In this document: positions 1 through 7,128 of the stretch, one piece after another
How the letters are laid out: every line of letters starts with the position of its first letter
How positions within the stretch are numbered: the first letter of the stretch is position 1
Assembly (NCBI GenBank): GCA_019748215.1
Contig: JAIEPV010000034.1
Coordinates: 1 to 64,000 of the forward strand
Reading direction: 5' to 3'
From: Hyphomicrobium sp.
GTDB lineage: Bacteria > Pseudomonadota > Alphaproteobacteria > Rhizobiales > Hyphomicrobiaceae
Length of the DNA: 64,000 nt
Made by a program: the position numbers and the translations under genes
The notes under the pieces: generated by a model
Told to the model about the DNA's origin: nothing
The model's database searches: none
The model's input: only the letters and a program-made list of their open reading frames with translations

Positions 1-576
1 GAAGTGTCGGACGTTGCAACCGCCGTGTTCGACGGCGCAGATGCCATCATGCTGTCGGCTGAGAGCGCAGTTGGACAATATCCGACCGAAGCCATCCAAA
101 TGATGGACAAGATCGCGATCGAGGTTGAATCAGACCCAGTCTATGAAGCCATTTTGTACGCCACTAAGACAATGCCGCAGCCGACCGGCGCTGACGCGAT
201 CGCAGCGGCCGCCTCGGCCATTGCTGACACGGTGAAGCTCGGCGCGATCGTTTGCTACACGGCAACGGGGTCAACAGTGCTGCGCGTCACGCGCGAACGG
301 CCGGGCATTCCGGTCATCGGACTGACGCCGGTGGAATCGACGGCAAGGCGTCTGGCGCTGGTGTGGGGCGTGCAGTCGATCCTCACCGGCGACCCCGAAA
401 ATCTGTCGCACATGGTCCGCAAGGCATGTCGCATCGCCTTCGAAGAGGGCTTAGTAAAGCCGCGCGATGGACTGCTGATCACCGCTGGTATCCCGCTCGG
501 CTCGCCCGGCGCCACCAACATGATCCGCATCGCGTTCGTCGATGAGAGTGGCGCGCCAATCGCGGAAGACGTTTGA
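1..576 (+). CDS. pyk: Pyruvate kinase, C-terminal part (5' truncated by window edge)
   Basis: Last glycolytic step, phosphoenolpyruvate + ADP to pyruvate + ATP, in the cytosol. The frame is open from base 1 and gives 191 residues. It begins within the conserved end of the (beta/alpha)8 barrel: DVATAVFDGADAIMLSAESA is the family's active-site helix. The rest is the C-terminal regulatory domain, with the typical segment around residue 80-105 (ATGSTVLRVTRERPGIPVIG). The end SGAPIAEDV and the TGA at 574-576 look natural. The N-terminal catalytic part lies upstream of the window. No neighbour appears co-transcribed, as the next gene starts 109 bases later with its own weak GAGA ribosome site. Confidence 0.97.
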   Translation, partial: EVSDVATAVFDGADAIMLSAESAVGQYPTEAIQMMDKIAIEVESDPVYEAILYATKTMPQPTGADAIAAAASAIADTVKLGAIVCYTATGSTVLRVTRERPGIPVIGLTPVESTARRLALVWGVQSILTGDPENLSHMVRKACRIAFEEGLVKPRDGLLITAGIPLGSPGATNMIRIAFVDESGAPIAEDV

Positions 577-685
577 GACTTCACTGGTGCAGCAATCACA
601 CCCCACCGTCGTTGCTTGGGAACATTACCGAGCCTAACGCGTTCTCTGTCGACACACACCAACTCAGACAACGAGATCCCAACCC

Positions 686-1045
686 ATGAGACTTCGCGCT
701 ATTTTCGTAGCGGGCTGTATGCTGAGCGCATTCGCCAGCGTACCTGTTTCCGCTGCTCCGCAAGCGACACAGATGACGATCATTCAACCCGACACCGGAG
801 TTGCATTAGCGCAAATTCGGGACAAGAGCCGTGGCATTCGGCTCGACAGCGGTAATCCGTATCCAAACCGCTACCGCGGCAATCGAGGATATCGCGGCGA
901 TCGTGGCTTCCGCAGTGATCGTGGGTTTCGCCGCGATCGCGGCTATCGCAGCGGTCCACGTGGCTGGAATCGGTATTCGTCACGGCCGTATAATTATCGC
1001 TCACGCGGTTGCATCATCATCGGGCCGGTTTGGTACTGTCCGTGA
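686..1045 (+). CDS. Small secreted Arg/Gly/Tyr-rich protein, function unknown
   Basis: A 119-residue protein with a clear Sec signal peptide (positive start, hydrophobic core, cleavage near PVSAA at about residue 23). The mature part carries tandem RGxRGDRGF/Y-type repeats at about residues 64-90, then a tyrosine- and arginine-rich stretch. It ends in a short hydrophobic tail with two cysteines (RGCIIIGPVWYCP). Repeats of this kind with a terminal Cys pair occur in many small periplasmic proteins of Hyphomicrobiales, but I do not recognise a named family. A strong terminator follows 43 bases after the stop, so it is probably monocistronic. The repeats make it a very basic protein, which could bind envelope polyanions; that is inference. 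Confidence 0.75.
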   Translation: MRLRAIFVAGCMLSAFASVPVSAAPQATQMTIIQPDTGVALAQIRDKSRGIRLDSGNPYPNRYRGNRGYRGDRGFRSDRGFRRDRGYRSGPRGWNRYSSRPYNYRSRGCIIIGPVWYCP

Positions 1046-1087
1046 GTGAGGCGCTGATCGCAGGTAGCCAATCTTAGCAGTCAAAGT

Positions 1088-1118
1088 AACGGGTGCGCAT
1101 TGTAGAGCGCACCCGTTT
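1088..1118 (+). terminator. Intrinsic terminator, possibly bidirectional
   Basis: A perfect 11-bp inverted repeat: AACGGGTGCGC (1088-1098) pairs with GCGCACCCGTT (1107-1117) around an 8-base loop, followed by TTTCG. It lies between the converging genes for the small secreted protein (+) and the TPR protein (-) and could end both transcripts. Confidence 0.8.
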
Positions 1119-1136
1119 CGTATTGTGCATGCCATT

Positions 1137-1817
1137 TTAAATGCCGCGATCGCCCACTGCTTTGCGAAGCTCTGTAGCGGCTTCCTCCGCGCCTTCGATA
1201 TTGGGATGCACGATGAGCAGCTGCTCGTAAGCTTTGAGCGCGGCTTTTTTCTCACCACTGAGATCGAGAATTTTCGCCATGCCGTCGAGCGCGCGGAAAT
1301 GATTTGGTTCCAGAGCCAGCGCCCGGCGCAAATCGCCTAGAGCCGCCTGATAATTTTCCATCCGGTAATGGATATAGGCCCGATGGCTCCAAGCCTCGGC
1401 ATAGTCGGGAGCGAGGTCGACGGCAGCATCGAGAAATGTCAGCGCTTTGTCCTGCTGCATTTTCGATGAAAAATCCTCGCCACGATCGATCAAAAGATTG
1501 ACCGTGTCGCCGCCGAAGATGCGCCACAGTTTCTCGATCGCCGCGCCGATTTCGCCGCCGCGCCGCTTATCTCCCTCGGTCGCGAGATGCGCGTAAAGGG
1601 TTTCAAGAGTCTTTGACGCCTCTTCGGGCGACTTCGGCCAAGGCTGACCCATCATCCCAGGATCGCCTTTGATCGGCTTTGCGCCGGGCGGTGCGGCAGC
1701 TTGGGGCGACGACTGACCAGCCGGCGGCGACTGAGCAGCAGCAATCGAGACGCTCGCTGAAAAGGCGAAGGCGAAGGCCGCAGCAGCAATCGAAGAATTT
1801 CGGATAAAAATGTTCAT
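1137..1817 (-). CDS. Secreted tetratricopeptide-repeat protein
   Basis: A 226-residue protein with an N-terminal signal peptide (hydrophobic residues about 9-28, cleavage near IAAAQ). A Pro/Gln-rich linker follows, then a TPR solenoid in the C-terminal two thirds. Repeat units are visible at DKALTFLDAAVDLAPDYAEA, ENYQAALGDLRRALALEPNH and EKKAALKAYEQLLIVHPNIE, each with the A/G-Y/A-P spacing of TPRs. TPRs are protein-interaction scaffolds, so the partner cannot be inferred. It sits 93 bases downstream of rpmJ on the same strand, and the terminator at 1088-1118 follows its stop. This neighbourhood (pyk, TPR protein, rpmJ) is common in Hyphomicrobiales. Confidence 0.85.
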   Translation of the reverse strand: MNIFIRNSSIAAAAFAFAFSASVSIAAAQSPPAGQSSPQAAAPPGAKPIKGDPGMMGQPWPKSPEEASKTLETLYAHLATEGDKRRGGEIGAAIEKLWRIFGGDTVNLLIDRGEDFSSKMQQDKALTFLDAAVDLAPDYAEAWSHRAYIHYRMENYQAALGDLRRALALEPNHFRALDGMAKILDLSGEKKAALKAYEQLLIVHPNIEGAEEAATELRKAVGDRGI

Positions 1818-1910
1818 GCCCCGACGCTATGTCAGCGCTGGACGCTCGTCAAAATCAAAGTTGTGAAATCGCGGTAAGGAATCACCGCTGGCGCGCAGCG
1901 AAGTGAACGC

Positions 1911-2036
1911 TTAGCCCTGGCGTGCCTTGAACCGGCGGTGCGTCTTGTTGATGACGTACACGCGGCCTTTGCGACGGACCACGCGGTTGTCGCGATGGCG
2001 CGAGCGCAAGGACTTTAGAGAATTTCTGACTTTCAT
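1911..2036 (-). CDS. rpmJ: 50S ribosomal protein L36, cysteine-less type
   Basis: A 41-residue basic protein starting [17 protein letters not shown] and ending HRRFKARQG, which matches L36 of the large ribosomal subunit. It is the C-minus variant: the zinc-binding Cys/His positions of classical L36 are replaced, as is usual in Alphaproteobacteria. The start is the ATG at 2034-2036. The frame stays open upstream to 2294, but that extension has no L36 similarity and would make the protein three times too long. About 200 bases without a gene precede it and should hold its promoter. Confidence 0.95.
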   Translation of the reverse strand: MKVRNSLKSLRSRHRDNRVVRRKGRVYVINKTHRRFKARQG

Positions 2037-2220
2037 AACGACACCGGTTGAACACGGGACAATGCGCTGGTCATCAAGAGGAGATGTTGAGCGGACCCCG
2101 AGAAGAAGGAAGTGGCGTCGATACCGGACTGGTCGAGAAAAGACAAGCTCAAAACAAATCGACGATGCAACCGCTGGAAAAGGAACAAAAAATGAACGAA
2201 TAGTCGCGAAGCTAGCGCGA

Positions 2221-2243
2221 TCCGCGCACTCTCTGTGCGCGGA
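2221..2243 (-). terminator. GC hairpin just after the PilZ-like gene, no U-tract
   Basis: A 9-bp perfect stem, TCCGCGCAC (2221-2229) with GTGCGCGGA (2235-2243), around a 5-base loop. It begins 8 bases past the stop of the minus-strand gene ending at 2251. There is no run of T on either side, so it may stabilise the 3' end or act with Rho rather than as a classical intrinsic terminator. Confidence 0.4.
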
Positions 2244-2250
2244 ACTCGCG

Positions 2251-2835
2251 TCATTCGGCAAGCCAAGCATATCCCTGCTTGCGGCAGGCCGCATCGATCA
2301 TCGTTTGACGTCGACGCAGTAGGTGCTTGACGCGACGCTTGGCGAACCTCCGCACCAGTGACGCGAAGAAATTTCGCGGCAAGTGGCGCGGAGCACGGAC
2401 GGCTTCGCGCGCCTTTTCCCATCGCGAACTCAAGTAGGATTTATCAGCCGTCACCTCGTCGGGGTGCGGAAATTCCGCCCAGTGCGCGTCCGAACCAATT
2501 TCAACCGTGACGTTTTCCGGATGGACCACATCGTCCAGTCCGCAACTTGTGAGATCGAGTTCTGCGAAACCGCGGCACCACCAGGCGACAGATGCATCGT
2601 GGGTCTGCCCGCTCGGCCAGTACAGACGGACGGTCTGCCCCGGCACAAGCAACTTGTCGATGCGCAACCCGACTGTTGCACTCGAACTGTTGACGACTTC
2701 AACCTGCGAAAATTTGACCCCATCAAACAATAGGAGTTGCACAAGTCCTTGAACGGGCTTCTCGGGCAAAGCTTTGCAAAATTTAAAAATAGCTCCGGCA
2801 CCGGCTACTAACGGCAGTCTTGCTGCTCTCGCCAA
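2251..2835 (-). CDS. Possible PilZ-like beta-barrel protein
   Basis: Unrecognised protein, 194 residues from the chosen start. The middle ([22 protein letters not shown], with residues after it reading QTVRLYWP and [13 protein letters not shown]) has the strand pattern of a PilZ domain. However, it lacks the RxxxR motif and the exact DxSxxG that bind cyclic di-GMP, so binding is doubtful. The C-terminus is strongly basic ([16 protein letters not shown]). I chose the TTG at 2833-2835 because a GAGGAG lies six bases upstream. An ATG at 2880 and a TTG at 2913 are alternatives with poor ribosome sites. The gene is alone, between rpmJ and the muramidase gene. Confidence 0.55.
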   Translation of the reverse strand: MARAARLPLVAGAGAIFKFCKALPEKPVQGLVQLLLFDGVKFSQVEVVNSSSATVGLRIDKLLVPGQTVRLYWPSGQTHDASVAWWCRGFAELDLTSCGLDDVVHPENVTVEIGSDAHWAEFPHPDEVTADKSYLSSRWEKAREAVRAPRHLPRNFFASLVRRFAKRRVKHLLRRRQTMIDAACRKQGYAWLAE

Positions 2836-3139
2836 GTTGGCCTCCTCATGCGACTGGGCGATCGCGCGCAGAGGTGACATTTCCAAAAAGTCACCACACG
2901 CATTCAAGCCCAAGCAGGACGACTTTCGTCGATCCTATCTGGTTCAGTCTTGGATGACCCGACTGTGCATGATGCTTGGGAAACTCCCACGGAACGACGT
3001 GAGATGCAGCTACATTGCCTGCTTCGCTAGATGAAATGATCGCAACGAAATCCCGCAGAGGTTATTTTAAATGCCTAGCACAGGACTGGCTAACCAATGA
3101 TTACGAGGTGGGACGAAGGTACTAACCGCCGATAGCGGC
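2836..3139. other. Gap between divergent genes, no gene seen
   Basis: About 300 bases between the PilZ-like gene (-) and the muramidase gene (+). Part of it would be coding if the earlier starts of the PilZ-like gene (2880 or 2913) were used. The rest should hold two divergent promoters. I see no confident -35/-10 pair or operator. Confidence 0.4.
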
Positions 3140-3988
3140 GTGACAGCATTCAGCGCCAACTCGCACCTTCAGCCTGCCGCAAGGCACATCGGCTTAGCTC
3201 GTCGTATGATCGACAAAAACTATGCTGATGCCATCAAATCATTCGAGGGTTTCACCGCCCGCAGCGTATGGGACTACGCGCAAGCCTCGAATGGCTACGG
3301 CACGAAGGCGAAGTATCTCGGCGAGGTCATCGACCAAGCAGAGGCTGAAAAACGCTTCAAATCAGAAATCGCTGGGGCCCAGGCCCTCGTCGAACAATTC
3401 GCGCCTCATCTCGACGATGGATCGAAAGCGGCTTTGACGTCGCTAACATACAACGCCGGCACCGCTTGGATGAAGAGCGGATTGGGGCAAGCTGTCGGCG
3501 CCGGAGATCTCGACAGCGCTCAAAAAATATTCCTGACGTACAACAAGGCGGGCGGCGAGGTGCTGCCGGGGTTGGTCAAGCGACGCCTTGCAGAAGTCAC
3601 GTGGTTTGGCCAAAGCAGCGGCTCCTTATCTGCCTGCGGGCTTGTCGATCACGTCTCCGTAGCAGCAGCAGCCCATGCTTCGCCAGCATTATTGCAGGCA
3701 AACAATGTATCGCCATCACGTCATCACGCGGATGCCGCGACCGCTTTTGCGGGCGAACAGGCGGGCGGCGGTGAACTGATGACGGCCGTCCAATCCTCCC
3801 GATTGGAGTCGGCAGACGCCGCGCAAGATATTCTTGTATCGAGCGCTACCGCCTCTTGCCAAGCGGGACGATCGACAGCGACCGTTCTGACGCTGCTTGA
3901 CCTTCTCACGTCATTTGCACTTGATCCGCGGACCAATGAGCGTCGATCCGAAGAAAGCCACTCCGACCGGCGCGGCGCGTCGGCCTGA
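3140..3988 (+). CDS. GH24 (phage-type) muramidase beside the flagellar rod genes
   Basis: Predicted to cleave peptidoglycan beta-1,4 bonds. The N-terminal 150 residues fit GH24 lysozymes: the catalytic Glu in KSFEGF (E36), then NGYGTKA (52-57), the ALTSLTYNAGTAWMKSG segment (96-112) and GLVKRRLAEVTWF near residue 145. The remaining 130 residues are low-complexity, Ala/Ser-rich and unrecognised. There is no signal peptide from either start (GTG 3140, or ATG 3206, which would put Glu at residue 14 as in T4 lysozyme), so export must be unusual. It converges on the operon containing flgJ, which encodes only the rod-binding half and no muramidase domain. A role in opening the wall for the rod is a reasonable inference. 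Confidence 0.8.
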   Translation: MTAFSANSHLQPAARHIGLARRMIDKNYADAIKSFEGFTARSVWDYAQASNGYGTKAKYLGEVIDQAEAEKRFKSEIAGAQALVEQFAPHLDDGSKAALTSLTYNAGTAWMKSGLGQAVGAGDLDSAQKIFLTYNKAGGEVLPGLVKRRLAEVTWFGQSSGSLSACGLVDHVSVAAAAHASPALLQANNVSPSRHHADAATAFAGEQAGGGELMTAVQSSRLESADAAQDILVSSATASCQAGRSTATVLTLLDLLTSFALDPRTNERRSEESHSDRRGASA

Positions 3989-4088
3989 GGCTGCGATGAG
4001 ATCAAGCGCGCCGTCGCATAGTGCTGACACGCGCCCATCCAGTGCCGATACCTTAACGATTTTTCGGCGACGTCGATGTTCGGCAATT

Positions 4089-4646
4089 TCACCCGCCGAC
4101 GAACTCGCGGGCGGCATCGATCGATGTAAAGAGTCGACGGCCGAGCAGCGTATCTAACTCAACCGAGCCATCTGGATACGTCACGTATTCGCGACCCGCT
4201 ATGAATGCCCTTGGTAAATCCGTCGGCGTACCGATAACGGCCACTGGCGACGGGACCATGACCGGCGATCGGGCTGGCGCATGGGCAAGCCGACGCCGGG
4301 CACCGGTCTGAGCTTTTGCGACCGATGAGCGATTTCGCTGAAGCAGTCGGTACATTTTAAAAGAGATGCCGCCGAGAATTCCGATTTGACCAATGCTGAG
4401 AGCCATTAGGCCATGGCTCCAGGTGACTGGCGCTTCAGCCGACAAGGCGTCATAGCCCGCGACGAAGGTGACGGCGGACATCAGGCTCAATCCTGTGAAG
4501 GCTGCAATGGCCGCCCACCTTTCCTGATCAGAATGCGGCGCTATCGCCTCCACCTCGAACTGCGAATTTTGCACCATCGACACAGCCTCCATTTCGCGCG
4601 CAAGCTCTCTGGCGATCAACATGCTTTGGAACTCATTTGCCTGCAT
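4089..4646 (-). CDS. Unknown membrane protein at the end of the flagellar operon
   Basis: A 185-residue protein not assigned to a family. Two probable membrane helices lie at about residues 44-65 (AAIAAFTGLSLMSAVTFVAG) and 79-97 (GLMALSIGQIGILGGISFKM). A basic linker follows, then a C-terminal soluble module containing EYVTYPDGSVELDTLLGRRL and ending FTSIDAAREFVGG. The 5' end overlaps the FliL-like gene by 14 bases, so it belongs to the ftcR-flgE-...-flgJ transcript as its last gene. The context suggests an accessory motility function; the sequence itself does not say which. Confidence 0.65.
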   Translation of the reverse strand: MQANEFQSMLIARELAREMEAVSMVQNSQFEVEAIAPHSDQERWAAIAAFTGLSLMSAVTFVAGYDALSAEAPVTWSHGLMALSIGQIGILGGISFKMYRLLQRNRSSVAKAQTGARRRLAHAPARSPVMVPSPVAVIGTPTDLPRAFIAGREYVTYPDGSVELDTLLGRRLFTSIDAAREFVGG

Positions 4647-5103
4647 TGCTATTTATCTTCATCATATCGTCCATGGTTATGAAGACCCAACTTTCGATCA
4701 GGACGTCGTGCAGTATTTTACTACCGACGCGCTCGTTGACACGCTGCACCAATCCTTCGGTCAACTGTTTAAGGTCATGCTTTGGGACGCGCCGCAGGTC
4801 TTTGGCCGACTCGTTGTAGATCGCCTTGAAAGCTTCATCAGCGAGAAATGCGGCGGGGTTGATCGTAGCTTTCTTCATTGCGGCGGCATCAGCCGTATAT
4901 TCGAATTTCGCAATGATGTAGCCGTCGACGCGGTCTTCACGCGTCATGGGTACGCTGATCATGCGCGAGCGAAACGACTGAAGTTTTGCCTCGTGTTCTC
5001 CCTCGGGACCAGCCGCCTTCGCCGTCCGATAGGCCATGACGCCATACGACGAACCCAATGTGACGAGACACACCCAGAACGCGAGAACGATGTGCTTGAT
5101 CAC
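4633..5103 (-). CDS. FliL-like membrane-anchored flagellar protein
   Basis: A 156-residue protein with one N-terminal membrane anchor (residues 4-24, HIVLAFWVCLVTLGSSYGVM) and a periplasmic domain. The domain ends ERVGSKILHDVLIESWVFIT, a pattern resembling the C-terminal strand-helix of FliL-type proteins, which reinforce the stator around the rod. A conventional fliL is present separately at 25766-26272, so this would be a paralogue. It overlaps the FlgN-like gene by ATGA (5100-5103) and the next gene by 14 bases, so translation is coupled. The family call rests on faint similarity and operon position. Confidence 0.5.
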   Translation of the reverse strand: MIKHIVLAFWVCLVTLGSSYGVMAYRTAKAAGPEGEHEAKLQSFRSRMISVPMTREDRVDGYIIAKFEYTADAAAMKKATINPAAFLADEAFKAIYNESAKDLRRVPKHDLKQLTEGLVQRVNERVGSKILHDVLIESWVFITMDDMMKINSNAGK

Positions 5104-5585
5104 CGCCGCGCTCCAGCCGAACGCGCCAAAGGAGAATATGTACCGTCTGAATCGGCGTTCTGAATCGCTTCCGAAACGAGAGTCGACACCTCGGTGACGG
5201 CTAGCAGATGCCGGCGGATGAGGGTCAAATTCCGGTCGAGCTTTGCGCGCAGCACCGCTAGACGGAGACGAAGCGAGTCATCAGCTTGGCCCTCGGCGAT
5301 GGAGCGCAGGACGCTGTTCAACTCCATCAAGCCATGGCTCTTTTGATTATTGAGCGCGGACAGATCGACATCAATTGCCGAGTTTAATGCTTTTGTCTCT
5401 TCGTCGAGGCAATCCTTCAACCGATCGATGACGGCGTGGGCGCGCGATAACGCCGAGGCGCGATCTGGCATTCCTCGCTTCGTATCAAGTGCGCCTGGGG
5501 TTCGGCGCTGAGGCAGTGCAGCGACCGTGCCATGCGCCCCCTGCCGCTGGCCGGAATTATGATCGAACATAGTCGTTGTGGTCAT
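5100..5585 (-). CDS. FlgN-like export chaperone (candidate)
   Basis: A 161-residue, largely helical protein. After a variable N-terminus it has long amphipathic helices (RAHAVIDRLKDCLDEETKAL, LMELNSVLRSIAEGQ, LRAKLDRNLTLIRRHLLAVT), the usual make-up of FlgN, the chaperone that keeps FlgK and FlgL export-competent. It starts at the ATG overlapping the flgJ stop (ATGA, 5582-5585) and is coupled in the same way to the next gene. No other FlgN candidate is seen in the window although flgK and flgL are present. Primary similarity in this family is always weak, so the call is moderate. Confidence 0.6.
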   Translation of the reverse strand: MTTTTMFDHNSGQRQGAHGTVAALPQRRTPGALDTKRGMPDRASALSRAHAVIDRLKDCLDEETKALNSAIDVDLSALNNQKSHGLMELNSVLRSIAEGQADDSLRLRLAVLRAKLDRNLTLIRRHLLAVTEVSTLVSEAIQNADSDGTYSPLARSAGARR

Positions 5586-5917
5586 TTAGCGAGATCCTCC
5601 AGCGCTGGTGTCATAGATCGATCTATGGCTGCGGCCACTCCGAGCACGTTGCGGCCGGCGAACGTGTTGGCGAGGTTCTCTGCAAGCATCGAGCGCCAGA
5701 AGCCACCCGCCTTGCCACCGCCGTAGATGCTATTCGTATCCTCGGGAAGCATCTCTTCGAAGGCCTGGCGCAAAAACATCGATTCGAATTGCGTGCCGAG
5801 CGATTGGGCGTCCAATTTCTGCGCTCTGGATGCAAAGCGATTGCCGGTCGTATGGGCGGATAGCACCTGCTCAATTCCGGAACGCGGCTCAATTGTCGGT
5901 CGATCAATCATTGTCAT
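5582..5917 (-). CDS. flgJ: FlgJ rod-binding domain protein (no muramidase domain)
   Basis: A 111-residue protein equivalent to the N-terminal half of enterobacterial FlgJ. The hallmark segment is LGTQFESMFLRQAFEEMLP followed by a GGGKAGGFWRSMLAENLANT stretch, the rod-capping/rod-binding domain. It caps the growing rod in the periplasm. The C-terminal glucosaminidase domain of gammaproteobacterial FlgJ is absent, as in most Alphaproteobacteria, so a separate hydrolase must open the wall; the GH24 gene at 3140 is a candidate. I took the ATG at 5915-5917; an in-frame TTG at 5941 would add eight residues. The downstream FlgN-like gene overlaps by four bases. Confidence 0.85.
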   Translation of the reverse strand: MTMIDRPTIEPRSGIEQVLSAHTTGNRFASRAQKLDAQSLGTQFESMFLRQAFEEMLPEDTNSIYGGGKAGGFWRSMLAENLANTFAGRNVLGVAAAIDRSMTPALEDLAK

Positions 5918-5957
5918 CTCGCCATTGGCGCCGCGTTGCAATTCTCAACACGAAAGA

Positions 5958-6371
5958 CTATGCGCGCGGTGACTTACTCCGACCTTGCGTCTTATAGGCC
6001 GTCGCTGCATCGAGAAGCGACGTAAGCTCTTTTTGTTGATCTCTGCGGTCTTTTTCCTGGGCGGTAGATGCTAGAAAGTCTTCGGCGCGGCGGGCGCGAA
6101 CGACAGCGTCCCGGACCTCGAGGCGCAGGTTCTCGCGCTCAACTTCTACCGTGCCAATGCTTTTGCAAAGATTGCGCAATCGCGTCGCCAGGATATCAAT
6201 GAACAGCCCAGCTAGTTTCGACTCGTCACCGAAGCTGACGGTGATCTGGCGTTCAGCGAGCCTCAGCTCATCTAATTTTTGATCAATCGTGGCGAGCCGC
6301 GCGCGCTCCTGCTGCTCCTTATCCTTAAGCAACCGGCTGAGCGCCTTTGCCGACTTCAGAGTTCTAGCCAT
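5958..6371 (-). CDS. FliJ-like coiled-coil export protein (candidate)
   Basis: A 137-residue charged protein that is nearly all coiled coil: residues 10-40 (KALSRLLKDKEQQERARLAT...), 70-100 and 105-125 carry heptads. This is the make-up of FliJ, the general chaperone/stalk that links the FliI ATPase ring to FlhA. Its 5' end overlaps fliR by 8 bases. The fliI gene at 38077 has no fliJ next to it, unlike many bacteria, which fits fliJ being here. Alternative: another short coiled-coil accessory protein of the export gate. Confidence 0.55.
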   Translation of the reverse strand: MARTLKSAKALSRLLKDKEQQERARLATIDQKLDELRLAERQITVSFGDESKLAGLFIDILATRLRNLCKSIGTVEVERENLRLEVRDAVVRARRAEDFLASTAQEKDRRDQQKELTSLLDAATAYKTQGRSKSPRA

Positions 6372-7128
6372 TCAATCCAAGTGCCCTGATGGATATTTCG
6401 AGAACTTCGGAAAACTCCGAAAGCATAGGGACGATCAGAAGATAGAGCAGGGCCAAGCCACCAAAAATGACGAATGGTGCCGAGATAAAGTACGCTGGCA
6501 CCTGTGGCACCATCTTGTTCAGAACCCCGAAAAGGACGTTGATTGCCAGCGAATAAACAAGCAGTGGCGCGCAAATCTGTAGCGCAATTCGGAACGCTGA
6601 ATCCAGCGTCATTAGTAACGTCTTTAACGAAGCTTCAGCGTCGACAAGCGTGCCAAGCGGAACGCTCGCATAGGAATTCTGTAGAAGGTAGATGACCTTC
6701 AGATGCTGATCGAGAATGAAGAACAGCGCCATTGCCGGCAAAGTCATGATTGCACCGATCGGCGAGGCCGCATCATGGCCTTCTATCGACATGCTGAAGA
6801 CCGAGCCGTAACCGATGAAATTTCCGACTGCGAGGGCTGCGAAGTCCAGCGCCAGAAAAAACAGGCGAATGAGAAAGCCAATCAGCAGTCCCATGGCAGT
6901 CTCGGTCATGATGACGGCAAAAGGATTGGCGGCGGCCGCAGTTAACGTCTGGCGCAGATCGTCGGTGAACAGCGGCGTGAGGGCGATGGCCAAAGCGAGC
7001 GCTAAAAGCAGGCGGGCGTTTTGCGGTATGCGCCCGCCGCCAATGCCCGGAAGCAACATGATGCAGGCGCCGATGCGGCAGAACACAAGGAATGCGAGAA
7101 GAATTTGGTCGGGCGTGACGAGGGTCAC
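6364..7128 (-). CDS. fliR: Flagellar export gate protein FliR
   Basis: A 254-residue integral membrane protein of the flagellar type III export gate (FliP5-FliQ4-FliR1 complex). It has about six hydrophobic helices, the family segment [20 protein letters not shown] at residues 17-36 and the central [19 protein letters not shown] stretch. Length is normal. The ATG overlaps the flhA stop by four bases, so translation is coupled. It sits in the alphaproteobacterial order fliQ-flhA-fliR. Confidence 0.95.
   Translation of the reverse strand: MTLVTPDQILLAFLVFCRIGACIMLLPGIGGGRIPQNARLLLALALAIALTPLFTDDLRQTLTAAAANPFAVIMTETAMGLLIGFLIRLFFLALDFAALAVGNFIGYGSVFSMSIEGHDAASPIGAIMTLPAMALFFILDQHLKVIYLLQNSYASVPLGTLVDAEASLKTLLMTLDSAFRIALQICAPLLVYSLAINVLFGVLNKMVPQVPAYFISAPFVIFGGLALLYLLIVPMLSEFSEVLEISIRALGLNG

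Noticed and set aside
870-980. Short direct repeats that at first look CRISPR-like
   Set aside because: They are in-frame codon repeats for RGxRGDRGF within a secreted protein, with no spacers of constant length and no cas genes.
1911-2294. 127-codon version of the rpmJ frame
   Set aside because: Only the last 41 codons match L36; the upstream part is open by chance.
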